Assembly (NCBI RefSeq): GCF_007289895.1
Contig: NZ_CP041660.1
Location: 3,906,001 to 3,970,000 of the forward strand
Origin: Catenovulum sediminis
GTDB lineage: Bacteria > Pseudomonadota > Gammaproteobacteria > Enterobacterales > Alteromonadaceae
Direction: 5' to 3'
DNA length: 64,000 nucleotides
In this document: in pieces, positions 46,441-57,540 of the stretch
How the letters are laid out: every line of letters begins with the position of its first letter
Numbering within the stretch: the first letter of the stretch is position 1
Program-made: the position numbers and the translations under genes
Notes under the pieces: model-generated
Databases searched by the model: none
Told to the model about the DNA's origin: nothing
The model's input: only the letters and a program-made list of their open reading frames with translations

Positions 46441-49400
46441 TTAACCGGCAAATACCCGCGCATTGCGGAACATTCGCATCCATGGGCTATCTTCTTTCCA
46501 ATCATCTGGATGCCATGAATTACTGACAGTACGGAATACGCGCTCTGGATGCGGCATCATTATGGTCACACGCCCATCGGTTGAACATAATGAGGTAATC
46601 CCTTGCGGTGAACCATTTGGATTGGCCGGATATTGAGAAGTAACCTCACCATAATTGTTTACATAGCGCAGAGCAATTGTCCCGCTGTCTTGAGCATTTT
46701 GCAGCGCCTGTGCACTGGCAAACTCAGCACGACCCTCACCATGAGAAACCGCAATTGCCATACGAGATCCGGCCATACCATTGAAAAATACAGAGTTGCT
46801 GTGTTGTACTTCAACCATACTAAATCTGGCTTCAAAGCGCTCTGACATATTACGGACAAATCTTGGCCAGTGTTCTGTACCCGGAATCAGTTCTTTTAAA
46901 GTGCTCAGCATCTGACAACCGTTGCACACACCTAACGCGAAAGTATTTTCTCTTTCAAAGAAACTTTGGAATTCGTTACGCGCACGTTCGTTAAATAAGA
47001 TGGATTTAGCCCAACCTTCACCTGCGCCTAAAACGTCACCGTAAGAGAAACCACCACAGGCAACAAGTCCCGCGAAATCATTGAGCTGAATACGACCGGC
47101 TAAAATGTCACTCATATGGACATCGTGTGCTTCAAATCCAGCTCTATCAAAAGAAGCGGCCATTTCAACGTGAGAGTTAACGCCCTGCTCACGTAATATT
47201 GCCATCTTAGGTTGAAGCCCTTTTGCAATATAAGGCGCAGCGACATCTTCATTAATATCAAATGTCAGTTTTGGTTGTAAACCAGGATCATTTTTATCTG
47301 CTTTAGCATCAAATTCTTGCTGTGCACATTCTGGATTGTCACGCAGTGACTGCATATGCAAAGTCGTCTCAGCCCATGCCTGACGGTATTTAACGCGCGC
47401 TTCTGATAATACAGTTTGACCATTAAATTCAAAACTGATGTTATCGTCTTGTGTTAATTCACCTATTTCAAAGCTGATATCCTGCAAGCCAAACTGCGCA
47501 AGTGTTTCGTTAACTTGCGTTAAATCTTGTTCTGCAACTTGAATCACAGCACCCAGTTCTTCTGCAAATAAGATACTTAACGCATCTTGACCTAAAGCAG
47601 AAATGTCCGCTTTAAGGCCAGTTTTACCAGCAAATGCCATTTCGGTTAAGGTTGTGAACAAACCACCATCCGAACGGTCGTGATACGCCAGTAATTTGCC
47701 ATCTGATAACAATGCCTGAATTGCATTAAAGAACCCTTTCAATAGCTCTGGGTTATCTAAATCAGGACCTTGCGCACCTAACTGTTTGTATACTTGAGCA
47801 AGACAAGAAGCCCCTAAACGGTTTTGTTTTTGCCCCAAATCAATCAAAATCAGGCGTGTATCACCTTTATCTGTGCGCAACTGAGGTGTAACTGTTTTAC
47901 GAACATCTTCCACGCGGGCAAATGAAGTAATGATCAAAGACATAGGCGCAGTAACCGCTTTGTCTTCACCATTATCATTCCACGCAGTTTTCATCGACAT
48001 TGAGTCTTTACCCACCGGAATTGTAATCCCTAAAGCCGGACATAACTCTTCACCTACCGCTTTTACCGCCTCATACAGACCCGCATCTTCACCTGGGTGG
48101 CCTGCTGCCGACATCCAGTTTGCAGATAATTTAATACGTTTTAAATCACCGATTTCAGCTGCAGCAATATTCGTGATACTTTCCGCGACAGCGACGCGGG
48201 CTGACGCACCAAAGTTTAATAAAGCTAATGGCGTACGCTCACCGAGTGCCATTGCTTCGCCATGGTAAGAGTCCAACGCTGCAGTTGTCACTGCAACATC
48301 CGCAACAGGTACCTGCCAAGGACCAACCATCTGATCTCGAGCAACCATCCCCGTTACTGAACGATCACCAATTGTGATTAGGAAGGTTTTTTCCGCAACC
48401 GTTGGTAAACGTAAAATTCGATAAGCAGCTTCAGCCAAATCAACATTGAGCGATAACTCTTGTGCTTGTAATTGCGCTGTCTGCACATCTCGTTGCATTT
48501 TAGGCGCTTTACCCAATAAAACTTCAAGCGGTAAGTCGATAGGTTTGTTGCCAAAATGGCTATCGTCTAATGACAAATGACGTTCTTCGGTTGCTTCACC
48601 AATAACTGCGTACAATGCTCGTTCTCTTTCACATATTTTTGCAAAGGTGTCCATTCGGTCCGCAGGTATCGCTAACACATAACGCTCTTGAGATTCGTTA
48701 CACCAAATTTCTAACGGTGACATGCCCGGTTCGTCATTCGGAACATCTCGGAGTTGAAATTTACCGCCACGCTCACCATCGTTGACTAGCTCAGGCATTG
48801 CATTTGATAACCCACCTGCACCCACATCGTGAATAAATGCAATTGGATTGTCATCACCCATCTGCCAACATTTATCGATAACTTCCTGACAACGACGTTC
48901 CATCTCTGGGTTCTCTCGCTGTACAGACGCAAAATCTAAATCTGCACTGGATTGACCTGACGCCATTGAAGATGCTGCACCACCGCCGAGTCCGATATTC
49001 ATCGCCGGGCCACCTAATACAACCAGTTTAGCACCGACCGGGATTTCACCTTTTTGAACGTGTTCACGGCGGATATTCCCTAAGCCACCTGCGAGCATGA
49101 TTGGTTTATGATAACCACGTACTTCTGTGCCGTTAAAACTGCTCACTTCAGCTTCATAAGTTCGGAAATAACCCAACAAAGCCGGACGGCCAAATTCATT
49201 GTTAAAAGCAGCCCCACCCAACGGCGCTTCAAGCATAATGTCTAAAGCACTGACAATGCGATCGGGTCGGCCGTAGTTGATTTCCCATGGCTGGGTAAAA
49301 TCAGGAATATTTAAGTTTGAAACACTAAAACCAACCATACCGGCTTTCGGCTTGGAACCTCGACCAGTAGCCCCTTCATCACGAATCTCTCCGCCAGAAC

Positions 49401-50331
49401 CTGTTGCGGCCCCTGGGTAAGGCGAAATAGCAGTAGGATGATTATGCGTTTCTACTTTCATCAGGATTTCAATATTTTCCTGATGGTAGTTATAAATTCC
49501 ACTTTCTGGGTCGGCAAAATAACGACCGCCAAACGAACCATCCATCACTGCTGCGTTATCTTTATAAGCAGACTGAACATACTCAGGTGTCGTTTCGTAT
49601 GTATTTTTTATCATCTTGAACAAAGATTTAGGTTGCTCTACCCCATCAATTGTCCAATCCGCGTTAAATATTTTGTGACGGCAATGTTCAGAGTTTGCCT
49701 GCGCAAACATGTACAACTCGATATCGTTAGGGTTGCGACCTAACTTGATAAAATTCTCAACTAAATAATCTATCTCATCTTCTGCAAGCGCTAAGCCCAA
49801 TTCCACATTAGCTTTAGCCAACGCGTCGCGACCACCGGTTAAAATATCAACTGAACGTAATGGCGCAGGTTGCGCTTTTTGGAACAATGCTTGTGCTTCA
49901 TTCATGTCAGACAAAACAACTTCCATCATTCTGTCATGTAACAAAGCTTTTAATTCAGTACTTTGTTGTTCATCTAACTGCGTTTTGCTTTCAACATAAT
50001 AAGCGATACCACGCTCAATACGATTAACTTGTGTTAAACCACAGTTTTGCGCGATATCCGTTGCTTTAGATGCCCAAGGCGAAATAGTACCCGGACGTGG
50101 CGTAACTAAAAGCAATTGACCTTTTGGTTCATGCTCTTCAATCGTTGGACCATACTTTAACAAACGCGCAAGTTTAACTTGTTCATCACTTGACAGTTCA
50201 GCGGAAACATCGACAAAATGCATGTATTCAGCGTATATGCTATCAATCGCTAAATTAAGTTGTTCGCAACTGGCTAGCAGTTTATTAATTCGAAAGTCAG
50301 AAAGTGCGGGAGCGCCACGCAAGATTTCCAT
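46441..50331 (-). CDS. purL: Phosphoribosylformylglycinamidine synthase
   Basis: 1296 residues, the large single-chain form of gammaproteobacteria. ATG 50331 is chosen since AGGTGA is eight bases upstream and it yields the family start [20 protein letters not shown]; a GTG at 50343 is also open. N-terminal linker and AIR-synthase-like ATP domains ([26 protein letters not shown] within the middle) are followed by a glutaminase domain with the catalytic Cys in GVCNGCQML and His in [10 protein letters not shown]. It makes FGAM from FGAR, ATP and glutamine in purine synthesis. Divergent from mltF as in E. coli. Confidence 0.98.
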   Translation of the reverse strand: MEILRGAPALSDFRINKLLASCEQLNLAIDSIYAEYMHFVDVSAELSSDEQVKLARLLKYGPTIEEHEPKGQLLLVTPRPGTISPWASKATDIAQNCGLTQVNRIERGIAYYVESKTQLDEQQSTELKALLHDRMMEVVLSDMNEAQALFQKAQPAPLRSVDILTGGRDALAKANVELGLALAEDEIDYLVENFIKLGRNPNDIELYMFAQANSEHCRHKIFNADWTIDGVEQPKSLFKMIKNTYETTPEYVQSAYKDNAAVMDGSFGGRYFADPESGIYNYHQENIEILMKVETHNHPTAISPYPGAATGSGGEIRDEGATGRGSKPKAGMVGFSVSNLNIPDFTQPWEINYGRPDRIVSALDIMLEAPLGGAAFNNEFGRPALLGYFRTYEAEVSSFNGTEVRGYHKPIMLAGGLGNIRREHVQKGEIPVGAKLVVLGGPAMNIGLGGGAASSMASGQSSADLDFASVQRENPEMERRCQEVIDKCWQMGDDNPIAFIHDVGAGGLSNAMPELVNDGERGGKFQLRDVPNDEPGMSPLEIWCNESQERYVLAIPADRMDTFAKICERERALYAVIGEATEERHLSLDDSHFGNKPIDLPLEVLLGKAPKMQRDVQTAQLQAQELSLNVDLAEAAYRILRLPTVAEKTFLITIGDRSVTGMVARDQMVGPWQVPVADVAVTTAALDSYHGEAMALGERTPLALLNFGASARVAVAESITNIAAAEIGDLKRIKLSANWMSAAGHPGEDAGLYEAVKAVGEELCPALGITIPVGKDSMSMKTAWNDNGEDKAVTAPMSLIITSFARVEDVRKTVTPQLRTDKGDTRLILIDLGQKQNRLGASCLAQVYKQLGAQGPDLDNPELLKGFFNAIQALLSDGKLLAYHDRSDGGLFTTLTEMAFAGKTGLKADISALGQDALSILFAEELGAVIQVAEQDLTQVNETLAQFGLQDISFEIGELTQDDNISFEFNGQTVLSEARVKYRQAWAETTLHMQSLRDNPECAQQEFDAKADKNDPGLQPKLTFDINEDVAAPYIAKGLQPKMAILREQGVNSHVEMAASFDRAGFEAHDVHMSDILAGRIQLNDFAGLVACGGFSYGDVLGAGEGWAKSILFNERARNEFQSFFERENTFALGVCNGCQMLSTLKELIPGTEHWPRFVRNMSERFEARFSMVEVQHSNSVFFNGMAGSRMAIAVSHGEGRAEFASAQALQNAQDSGTIALRYVNNYGEVTSQYPANPNGSPQGITSLCSTDGRVTIMMPHPERVFRTVSNSWHPDDWKEDSPWMRMFRNARVFAG

Positions 50332-50528
50332 AAGCAGATTCACCTGAAAAACAAAAATGAGATAGGATTAAAGGCGCATAGTATACTCAAATTCGTAAAA
50401 TATGCGAGTTTACTGGTGAGCTTTAACCGACGATTGACAAATTTTTCGATTCAAACACATTCAACATTTGACCCAGTGACTTAGATTCAGATAATCTAGC
50501 GCTTTATTAACAAAATTAACAAACACTA

Positions 50529-51917
50529 ATGCATCAATTCAGGAGTTTTACCATTTTAAATAAATCGATAATTTCTCGCTTTATTGTGTGCGTTTTTGTC
50601 TTGTCTGCTTCGCTTGGCTGCCAACAGGAAACCCATGTAAATACCGTCCAAGAAATGGCCGAGCGAGGTACCTTACGAGTGGGGACTATTTATGGCTCAA
50701 CAACTTATTATTTAACCCCAGACGGTGCCGCTGGTTTTGAATATGAACTCGCCCGCGCGTTTGCAGAATACCTTAACTTAGAGCTGGAGATAGTACCAGT
50801 ATACGACTTAGCAGAACTCTTCCCTTTATTAGATAAGGATAAAGTTGATATTCTCGCTGCAGGGTTAACGGCCACAGAGAAAAGGAGAGAAAATTATCGT
50901 TTCGCGCCCGGCTATCAAAAAATTAGCGAAAAACTGGTGTTTAAACAAGGTAATATAAGACCAAGAGACTGGTCAGAGTTAGATGGTACTTTAGTTATCA
51001 CTGCACATAGTAGCCACCAAGAAACCTTACAAAAACTGGAAGAAACCAATGTTGATTGGCGTGTAACCAATGAACAAGATGCTGAAGAGCTGATTCAAGC
51101 AGTCCTTAACGAGGAAATACAGTACACGATTGTGGATTCAAACTTATTGGCAGTTAACCGTAGACTTTACCCAGAATTAAGCATCGCCTTTAGTGTATCA
51201 AAACAACAAAACCTTGCCTGGGCATTTAATCAAGCTTATGACGACAGTTTATATGCCTTACTAATAGATTTTTTTGGAGATGTAAGAAGTAGCGGTCATT
51301 TTGCACAGTTAGAAGATAAATATTTTGGCCATGTCCGGGATTTTGATTACGTTGATACGCGCGTATTTATTCAAGCAATTGATCAAACTCTGCCCAAATA
51401 CAGAAATTGGTTTGAACAATACGCAAGCGAATACGATTTAGACTGGAAATTATTGGCGGCTCAGAGTTATCAAGAAAGCCATTGGGATCCCAAAGCAAAA
51501 TCTCCGACTGGCGTGCGTGGCATCATGATGTTAACTTTGCCGACCGCACGCCAAATGGACGTCAAAAGTCGTTTAGATGCGGAGCAAAATATACGTGGCG
51601 GTGCGCGTTATCTTTCATCCCTGCATCGCCGAATTCCCGCACGAATTCAAGAGCCAGACCGCACTTGGTTTGCGCTGGCAGCCTATAATATAGGTTTAGG
51701 CCATTTAGAAGATGCCAGAAGAATTACTCAAAGTTTAGGCGCCGATCCTGACAAATGGCATGAAGTAAAAAAATATTTGCCTTTACTACAAAAGAAAAAA
51801 TACTATAAATGGACACGATATGGTTATGCCCGCGGGAATGAGGCTGTTCATTATGTTGAAAATATTCGTCGCTATTATGACTCATTGATCTGGTTTTTTG
51901 GCCAAGATAACAGCTAA
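50529..51917 (+). CDS. mltF: Membrane-bound lytic murein transglycosylase F
   Basis: 462 residues: a lipoprotein-like signal (VFVLSASLGC), an amino-acid-binding-protein-like (SBP_bac_3) domain about 40-265 with TLRVGTIYGSTTYYLTPDG, and a C-terminal SLT goose-type lysozyme domain with the catalytic Glu in AAQSYQESHWDPKAKSPTGVRG. It cleaves peptidoglycan with 1,6-anhydro product at the outer membrane. Gene order purL/mltF divergent is conserved. The spacer of 185-197 bp holds both promoters; no clear PurR box was found in it. Confidence 0.95.
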   Translation: MHQFRSFTILNKSIISRFIVCVFVLSASLGCQQETHVNTVQEMAERGTLRVGTIYGSTTYYLTPDGAAGFEYELARAFAEYLNLELEIVPVYDLAELFPLLDKDKVDILAAGLTATEKRRENYRFAPGYQKISEKLVFKQGNIRPRDWSELDGTLVITAHSSHQETLQKLEETNVDWRVTNEQDAEELIQAVLNEEIQYTIVDSNLLAVNRRLYPELSIAFSVSKQQNLAWAFNQAYDDSLYALLIDFFGDVRSSGHFAQLEDKYFGHVRDFDYVDTRVFIQAIDQTLPKYRNWFEQYASEYDLDWKLLAAQSYQESHWDPKAKSPTGVRGIMMLTLPTARQMDVKSRLDAEQNIRGGARYLSSLHRRIPARIQEPDRTWFALAAYNIGLGHLEDARRITQSLGADPDKWHEVKKYLPLLQKKKYYKWTRYGYARGNEAVHYVENIRRYYDSLIWFFGQDNS

Positions 51918-51951
51918 AATAGCTTACGTAAAAATTCCCTATCAGGCACTT

Positions 51952-53049
51952 ATGTCTATTCAGTTGCGCCGCGCGGTTGCAGACGATTTAAACGCTCTAG
52001 TGAACTTAGAAGCAGAGTCGTTTGACGGCGATAGAATTTCCCGCCGACGATTAAAACATTGGCTCAATGCCAGCAATGGCATTTTTTATATCGCCGAGCA
52101 AAACGGCGATATACTGGGTTATGCGCTGACTATATTATACAAAGGTAGTTGTTTAGCCCGGTTATATTCAATAGCAACTCGACCGCAAGCCCGAGGGATG
52201 GGGTTAGCTTCACGGCTCATCGAAGAATGCGAAGCATCTGCTTATCGAAAAGGCAGATTGTATATGCGCCTTGAAGTTGCTGAAAACAATAAAAATGCAA
52301 TTCGTTTGTATCAAAAACTGGGGTATGAAGAGTTTGGTTATTATTCTGATTATTACCACGACCATCAAAATGCAGTACGCATGCAAAAACGCCTGCGATA
52401 TGAACCGATAAAACTAACGACCTCACCCGTTGCCTGGTATCAACAGACAACCTCTTTTACTTGTGGCCCAGCCGCTGCCATGATGGCTATGAATGCAGTA
52501 AATGCGCATTACCAGCCAACACAAAGTGATGAGCTGCAAATATGGCGCGAAGCAACAACGATTTATATGACGTCCGGCCATGGAGGCTGTCACCCTTTGG
52601 GTTTAGCAATTGCAATGACTCGGCGTGGTTTTCAATGTGAAGCTTTTATTAGCGTCGCTGATACCTTGTTTGCTGAAGGCGTGCGTAGTGAACATAAACG
52701 ACAAATATTAGATTGTGTTGAGCAAGACTTTAAAAAGCAAGCCGAACAATTATCCATTGTGGTGCACAACAAAGCTTATCATCAACAAGATATCCAGACA
52801 TGGTTAAATGACGGCAAAATGATATTGCTGTTAATCAGTACTTATCGATTAGACGGGCAAAAAGCGCCGCATTGGGTGACGGTTTCAGGTATTGATGAAA
52901 ATTGTATTTATATTCATGATCCTGATCCTGCGCAAGAAGAAGATAATCAACTCAATTGCCAATATCTGCCAATTGAACGAAATAACTTCGCAAAAATGGC
53001 GAAATACGGGAAAAACAAACTAGCCTGCGCCATTTTGGTAGCCAAATAA
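51952..53049 (+). CDS. GNAT acetyltransferase - C39-like peptidase fusion
   Basis: 365 residues from ATG 51952, 34 bp after the mltF stop; an open TTG frame from 51898 would overlap mltF and is not favoured. Residues about 3-150 are a GNAT domain with the acetyl-CoA loop RPQARGMGLASRLI (77-90) and NNKNAIRLYQKLGYEE. Residues about 157-360 are papain-like, C39-type, with C171 (SFTCGPAAAMMAM), H307 (APHWVTVSG) and D323 (IHDPD) as the likely triad. The same fusion is known near RLAN-RimK ATP-grasp ligases, as here 2.3 kb away, and has been proposed to act in peptide or protein tailing; that role is inferred. Faces fusA across a shared terminator. Confidence 0.85.
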   Translation: MSIQLRRAVADDLNALVNLEAESFDGDRISRRRLKHWLNASNGIFYIAEQNGDILGYALTILYKGSCLARLYSIATRPQARGMGLASRLIEECEASAYRKGRLYMRLEVAENNKNAIRLYQKLGYEEFGYYSDYYHDHQNAVRMQKRLRYEPIKLTTSPVAWYQQTTSFTCGPAAAMMAMNAVNAHYQPTQSDELQIWREATTIYMTSGHGGCHPLGLAIAMTRRGFQCEAFISVADTLFAEGVRSEHKRQILDCVEQDFKKQAEQLSIVVHNKAYHQQDIQTWLNDGKMILLLISTYRLDGQKAPHWVTVSGIDENCIYIHDPDPAQEEDNQLNCQYLPIERNNFAKMAKYGKNKLACAILVAK

Positions 53050-53084
53050 AAAAGCCTAACTTGATAAACAAGTTAGGCTTTTTT
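53048..53084. terminator. Bidirectional terminator between the GNAT-C39 gene and the EF-G2 gene
   Basis: A 16-bp perfect stem from AAAAAAGCCTAACTTG (53048-53063) to CAAGTTAGGCTTTTTT (53069-53084), loop of five bases, with A and T tracts on both sides. It serves both convergent genes. Confidence 0.95.
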
Positions 53085-53103
53085 CACTGAATAATTTCAA
53101 AAA

Positions 53104-55191
53104 TTATTTAGCTTCTTTTTTCTCTTTCTCTGCTGCGATGACCGCTTCAGCAACATTATTTGGACATGCTGCGTAATGAGAGAATTCCATTGAGAACTGA
53201 CCACGACCAGAAGTCATAGTACGTAAGTGTCCAATGTAACCAAACATTTCAGATAGAGGTACGTCAGCTTTAATACGAACGCCTGATACACCAGCTTCCT
53301 GGTCTTTGATCATACCACGACGACGGTTGATATCACCGATCACATCACCAACGTGATCTTCTGGCGTAAATACGTCAACTTTCATGATAGGCTCAAGTAA
53401 CTGAGGACCTGCTTTTTTCATTGACTGACGGAATGCGCCTTTTGCTGCAATTTCAAACGCGATTGCAGATGAATCCACTGCGTGGTAAGCACCGTCAAAT
53501 AATTCGATTTCAACGTCTAAAGTTGGGAAGCCTGCAAGCACACCGGTTTCCATCATGCTCTTGAAGCCTTTTTCAATAGCAGGGAAGAATTCTTTAGGTA
53601 CGTTACCACCCACAACTGTTGATGTGAAAGTGAAACCAGAGTTAGGCTCGCCAGGTCTGATTTTATAATCAATTTTACCGAACTGACCAGAACCACCAGA
53701 CTGCTTCTTGTGTGTATAGCTGTCTTCAATGGCTTGTGTAATTGTTTCACGGTAAGCAACCTGAGGCTGACCTACGTTTAACTCAACACCGTATGTACGC
53801 TTTAAGATGTCAACTTTGATATCTAAGTGAAGTTCACCCATACCTTTAAGGATGGTTTCACCAGAATCTTCGTCAGTTTCAACTTGGAAAGTTGGATCTT
53901 CAGCAACCATTTTACCAATTGCGATACCCATTTTTTCAGTTGAACCTTTATCTTTTGGCGCAACGGCAATAGAGATTACTGGCTCAGGGAATACCATAGG
54001 CTCAAGTGTACAAGCATGTTTTGGATCACATAAAGTGTGACCAGTTTGAACATTCTTCATACCTACGATAGCGATGATGTCACCCGCTTGAGCAGAAGTT
54101 AATTCAGAACGATCATTTGCGTGCATCTCAACCATACGGCCAACACGCTCAGTTTTACCGGTAAATGAGTTAAGAATGGTGTCGCCTTTGTTCAACTTAC
54201 CAGAGTAAATACGAATAAAGGTTAATGCACCAAATCTGTCATCCATAATTTTAAATGCTAATGCACGGAACGGCTCATCTGCAGATACGATTGCTTTTTC
54301 ACCAGTCGGCGTACCTTCTGCATCTGTTAAGTCTTGCGGCTCAACTTCAGTCGGTGCTGGTAAATAATCAGTTACCGCATCTAATACTAATTGGATACCT
54401 TTGTTTTTAAACGCAGAACCACAATAAGTTGGGAAGAAAGATAAATTGTGAGTCCCTTTACGGATACAATCTTTAATCTGATCAACTGACGGCTCAACAC
54501 CTTCTTCAAGGTATGCCATCATTAGATCTTCATCTTGCTCTAAAGCAGTTTCGATCAAAGCTTCACGGTATTCTGCTGCTTTATCGACTAATTCAGCTGG
54601 GATATCCTCAACTTTGAAGTTTTCAGGTAGACCCGTGTCATCCCAGATGTAAGCTTTTTGACTTAATAAATCAACAACACCACAGAATTCATCTTCAATA
54701 CCGATCGGTAAAGTCATCACCAAAGGTGTCGCACCTAAAACGTTTTTAACTTGGTTTACAACACGGTAAAAATCAGCACCCATACGGTCTAATTTATTTA
54801 CGAAGATCAAACGAGAAACTTCTGAATCATTCGCATAGCGCCAGTTTGTTTCTGATTGAGGCTCAACACCACCTGAACCACAGAATACACCGATACCACC
54901 ATCCAATACTTTTAATGAACGGTAAACTTCTACTGTGAAATCAACGTGTCCAGGTGTATCAATGATATTTAAACGATGGTCATTCCAGAAACAAGTTGTT
55001 GCAGCTGACTGGATTGTGATACCACGCTCAGCTTCCTGTTCCATGAAGTCAGTTGTAGATTCGCCGTCATGAACTTCACCAGTTTTATGGATTTTACCGG
55101 TTAATTTAAGAATTCGTTCTGTTGAAGTAGTTTTGCCCGCATCAACGTGAGCAAAAATACCAATATTTCTATATTTGGATAAATCAGTCAT
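53104..55191 (-). CDS. fusA: Elongation factor G paralogue (EF-G2)
   Basis: 695 residues. G-domain motifs: [19 protein letters not shown] (P-loop), the DTPGHVDF switch II, and [12 protein letters not shown] (NKxD); the rest follows EF-G domains II-V ([31 protein letters not shown]). The N-terminal [22 protein letters not shown] and [29 protein letters not shown] are those of the EF-G2 form found beside the canonical one in Vibrio, Shewanella and Pseudoalteromonas. It is alone, not in a str operon with rpsL, rpsG and tuf, which supports a second copy. Its place between a GNAT-C39 gene and an RLAN-RimK gene is notable. The symbol fusA is used for want of a better one. Confidence 0.9.
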   Translation of the reverse strand: MTDLSKYRNIGIFAHVDAGKTTSTERILKLTGKIHKTGEVHDGESTTDFMEQEAERGITIQSAATTCFWNDHRLNIIDTPGHVDFTVEVYRSLKVLDGGIGVFCGSGGVEPQSETNWRYANDSEVSRLIFVNKLDRMGADFYRVVNQVKNVLGATPLVMTLPIGIEDEFCGVVDLLSQKAYIWDDTGLPENFKVEDIPAELVDKAAEYREALIETALEQDEDLMMAYLEEGVEPSVDQIKDCIRKGTHNLSFFPTYCGSAFKNKGIQLVLDAVTDYLPAPTEVEPQDLTDAEGTPTGEKAIVSADEPFRALAFKIMDDRFGALTFIRIYSGKLNKGDTILNSFTGKTERVGRMVEMHANDRSELTSAQAGDIIAIVGMKNVQTGHTLCDPKHACTLEPMVFPEPVISIAVAPKDKGSTEKMGIAIGKMVAEDPTFQVETDEDSGETILKGMGELHLDIKVDILKRTYGVELNVGQPQVAYRETITQAIEDSYTHKKQSGGSGQFGKIDYKIRPGEPNSGFTFTSTVVGGNVPKEFFPAIEKGFKSMMETGVLAGFPTLDVEIELFDGAYHAVDSSAIAFEIAAKGAFRQSMKKAGPQLLEPIMKVDVFTPEDHVGDVIGDINRRRGMIKDQEAGVSGVRIKADVPLSEMFGYIGHLRTMTSGRGQFSMEFSHYAACPNNVAEAVIAAEKEKKEAK

Positions 55192-55362
55192 TGCTTTACT
55201 CTATATAAACATGTGTCAAGAATTAATAGCGCGATAGGATACAGGGTAATACGTCAATTGAAAAGCAGGTCAGCGATGAAATATCCACAAAGCGGAATAT
55301 ATTATGCTTATTGTTCTTTAATTTGCTTATATTTACCGAATATTTAACACACTAACCAAACT

Positions 55363-56829
55363 TTACCGGCCTCTTTGTTCTAATCGCCGAGCCATCTCTG
55401 ACATAATAATCATATATAATTCATCCCCTAGGTATAAATCTTCCACTTCAGAATCTAAACTGGGGTTGTCATTAATTTCGATAACATATGCTTGATTATT
55501 ATGTTGTTTTATATCTACACCATATAAACCACTGCCAATGACTTTAGCCGCTTTTAAAGCCGCATCCAAAACAACTTTAGGCACTTCAAATGTTGGTAAT
55601 GTATCAAAACCGCCTGAATCTACAGTGGATTCATCATGTTTATAAATCTGCCAATGATTTCTTGCCATATGATATTTACATGCATATAAAGGCTTGTTGT
55701 TTAACACGCCAATTCGCCAATCAAACTCGGTAAATAAATAAGTTTGAATCAATACAAGCGCACTTTGGTTTAATAATTCGCTTAAACGGCCATGTAACTC
55801 ATCGCGGTTTTGTACTTTGAAAACCCCTTTTGAAAAGGCACTTTCAGGCACCTTTAAGACCATTGGGTAGGTAAATTCGCTTTCAATCTTATCAAGTTGT
55901 ACTTGACTGGCATTACTCACTGAGATTGTTTTTAACGCAGGCACCTTGTTATAGCTAAAAGCATCTTGTAAAAATACTTTATTACAACACCTGAGTATTG
56001 ATGTTGGGTCGTCAATGACAACTAAACCTTCTAACTCAGCTTTACGGGCAAATCGATAGGTATAGTGATCGATAGCTGTCGTCACACGAATAAACAGCGC
56101 GTCAAACTCATTGAGTTTGGCATAGTCATTTTCACCAATAAACTCAGCGCGAATACCTACTTTAGCCGCCGCTTTAACCATTTTTGCCAGAGCAACTTTA
56201 TCACTGGGTGGTAAAGCTTCGTTTTCGTCAACTAATATCGCCATATCCCAGCGGTAACGCTTTTTGGGACGTGATGTTAACCATAACCGTTGATTAAAGT
56301 CTAATAATGCTTTTTCAAATTTTTGAAACTGGCTTTCGTTAAGCCCGGTGTAACTGCGACAATTAATATCCGTTATACAGCAATTAATAATATCTATTTC
56401 AACACTCAAAATGGGCGCCGGAAATTGCATAAATAGCTTTTTAGCCAATGCTTCAAAACCACTGATATCCGCCTGACCAAAATAAATGTACAAAGTTAAA
56501 CTGCGTTGCTCATGCTTGCGTAATTTTTGTAGTACTGCCGGCATTACAGTGTCACTTAACTGAGGTTTGTATAATTGCTCATTCCTCAAGTCATTAATTG
56601 TATTTACAGACGGCAAAACTTTATGGCCGCGCGCTTCTGCCAATAACGAGCAATAATAACCTTTGCTTAAGTACTGATCAGTGTCACATAAATTTATAAT
56701 TTTTACTTTGCGCAGATCTTTTCTGGGATGTTCGGCAAGGTATTGGTCAAATGTTAATAAAAAATTATCCTTTACATCTTTCCCTTCTAATGAAAGATAC
56801 TCGTCAGACACTACAAAACTGGTGAACAT
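55363..56829 (-). CDS. RLAN-domain RimK-like ATP-grasp ligase
   Basis: 488 residues. The first 190 or so form the RLAN domain (KIINLCDTDQYLSKGYYCSLLAEARGHKVLPSVNTINDL split by the loop), followed by a linker with the WDMAILVDENEALPPSDKVALAKM segment and an ATP-grasp domain from about 290 with YPMVLKVPESAFSKGVFKVQ, FDWRIGVLNNKPLYACKY and the metal-binding end VIEINDNPSLDSEVEDLYLGDELY. RimK-like enzymes add glutamate or other amino acids to proteins or small acceptors using ATP. It lies upstream of EF-G2 on the same strand with a 171-bp gap, and near the GNAT-C39 fusion often found with it. Substrate unknown. Confidence 0.88.
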   Translation of the reverse strand: MFTSFVVSDEYLSLEGKDVKDNFLLTFDQYLAEHPRKDLRKVKIINLCDTDQYLSKGYYCSLLAEARGHKVLPSVNTINDLRNEQLYKPQLSDTVMPAVLQKLRKHEQRSLTLYIYFGQADISGFEALAKKLFMQFPAPILSVEIDIINCCITDINCRSYTGLNESQFQKFEKALLDFNQRLWLTSRPKKRYRWDMAILVDENEALPPSDKVALAKMVKAAAKVGIRAEFIGENDYAKLNEFDALFIRVTTAIDHYTYRFARKAELEGLVVIDDPTSILRCCNKVFLQDAFSYNKVPALKTISVSNASQVQLDKIESEFTYPMVLKVPESAFSKGVFKVQNRDELHGRLSELLNQSALVLIQTYLFTEFDWRIGVLNNKPLYACKYHMARNHWQIYKHDESTVDSGGFDTLPTFEVPKVVLDAALKAAKVIGSGLYGVDIKQHNNQAYVIEINDNPSLDSEVEDLYLGDELYMIIMSEMARRLEQRGR

Positions 56830-57027
56830 AATGCTCCTTTACCATGCCGTTATCTCGGCGCCTAAACCCAACCGAATTGGCTGATATTTTTTCGAAGTTT
56901 AGGATAATTAGGGCAAAAATCAATGAATATAAACAGCGTTTATAAAATAATTAATTAAATAAAATTGCCTTCTTGTTACTTTCGTGTTTAAACTTAAATT
57001 ATCTTTAATTTGCACCTCATAAATTGC

Positions 57028-57468
57028 ATGCAAATACGTGAAGCCAGCGTCACTGATATACCCGCTTTGGATATCATTCGACAAAAACCATCTGATAATC
57101 CACTCCCGCTAAACAAGCCTATTTCCGAAATTTGTTATCACAACTACCTGACTCTATATGGTAAAGGTTGGGTCAGTTATGATACAGATGGCGTAAATGG
57201 GTATGTCATTTGTTCAAAAAAAGAAAGCAGCATCTGGGCATTATTTGTCGATCCAAGTTACCAACGGCAAGGTATCGGCCAACTATTACTCAGCACGGCT
57301 TCAAATTGGTTATATCAATCCGGTATCTGTAAGATTTACCTTTCTACTGGCGTTAACTCAAGGGCTGAACATTTTTATCAAAAACAAGGTTGGACACGAG
57401 GTGCGGTACTCAGCACAGGTCAGGTTACCTACTACAAAGAAAAACATTTTCTCAAAAACACTGGTTGA
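57028..57468 (+). CDS. GNAT family N-acetyltransferase
   Basis: 146 residues from ATG 57028 (MQIREASVTDIPALDIIRQK). The acetyl-CoA loop is PSYQRQGIGQLLLSTA, followed by GVNSRAEHFYQKQGWTRGAV, typical of GNAT. No ribosome site precedes the ATG, and an upstream TTG gives no better one, so initiation may be leaderless or weak. It is divergent from the RLAN-RimK gene, with a 198-bp spacer. Its last codons overlap the first LexA box of recN. Substrate unknown. Confidence 0.75.
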   Translation: MQIREASVTDIPALDIIRQKPSDNPLPLNKPISEICYHNYLTLYGKGWVSYDTDGVNGYVICSKKESSIWALFVDPSYQRQGIGQLLLSTASNWLYQSGICKIYLSTGVNSRAEHFYQKQGWTRGAVLSTGQVTYYKEKHFLKNTG

Positions 57469-57476
57469 CCATACAG
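57461..57476. promoter_or_regulatory. LexA box 1 of recN
   Basis: CTGGTTGACCATACAG; on the other strand CTGTATGGTCAACCAG, a CTGT-N8-CCAG site with the same end as the known E. coli recN box. It covers a possible -35 (TTGACC, 57465-57470). Confidence 0.7.
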
Positions 57477-57494
57477 TATTTTTCAGCTTAAATA
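57465..57494 (+). promoter_or_regulatory. Candidate recN promoter
   Basis: TTGACC (57465-57470) and TAAATA (57489-57494) are 18 bp apart. The -35 is inside LexA box 1, and box 2 begins right after the -10, so LexA binding would block it. Confidence 0.5.
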
Positions 57495-57510
57495 CTATTC
57501 ATGTATACAG
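57495..57510. promoter_or_regulatory. LexA box 2 of recN
   Basis: CTATTCATGTATACAG; on the other strand CTGTATACATGAATAG, a CTGT-N8-ATAG site with one mismatch to the CTGT-N8-ACAG core. Thirty bp before the recN ATG. Confidence 0.65.
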
Positions 57511-57540
57511 TATTTAATTTCTGGTTTTGGAGAATCATCC

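Noticed and set aside
50344-50528. PurR box between purL and mltF
   Set aside because: No sequence close to the ACGCAAACGTTTTCGT consensus was found in the gap.
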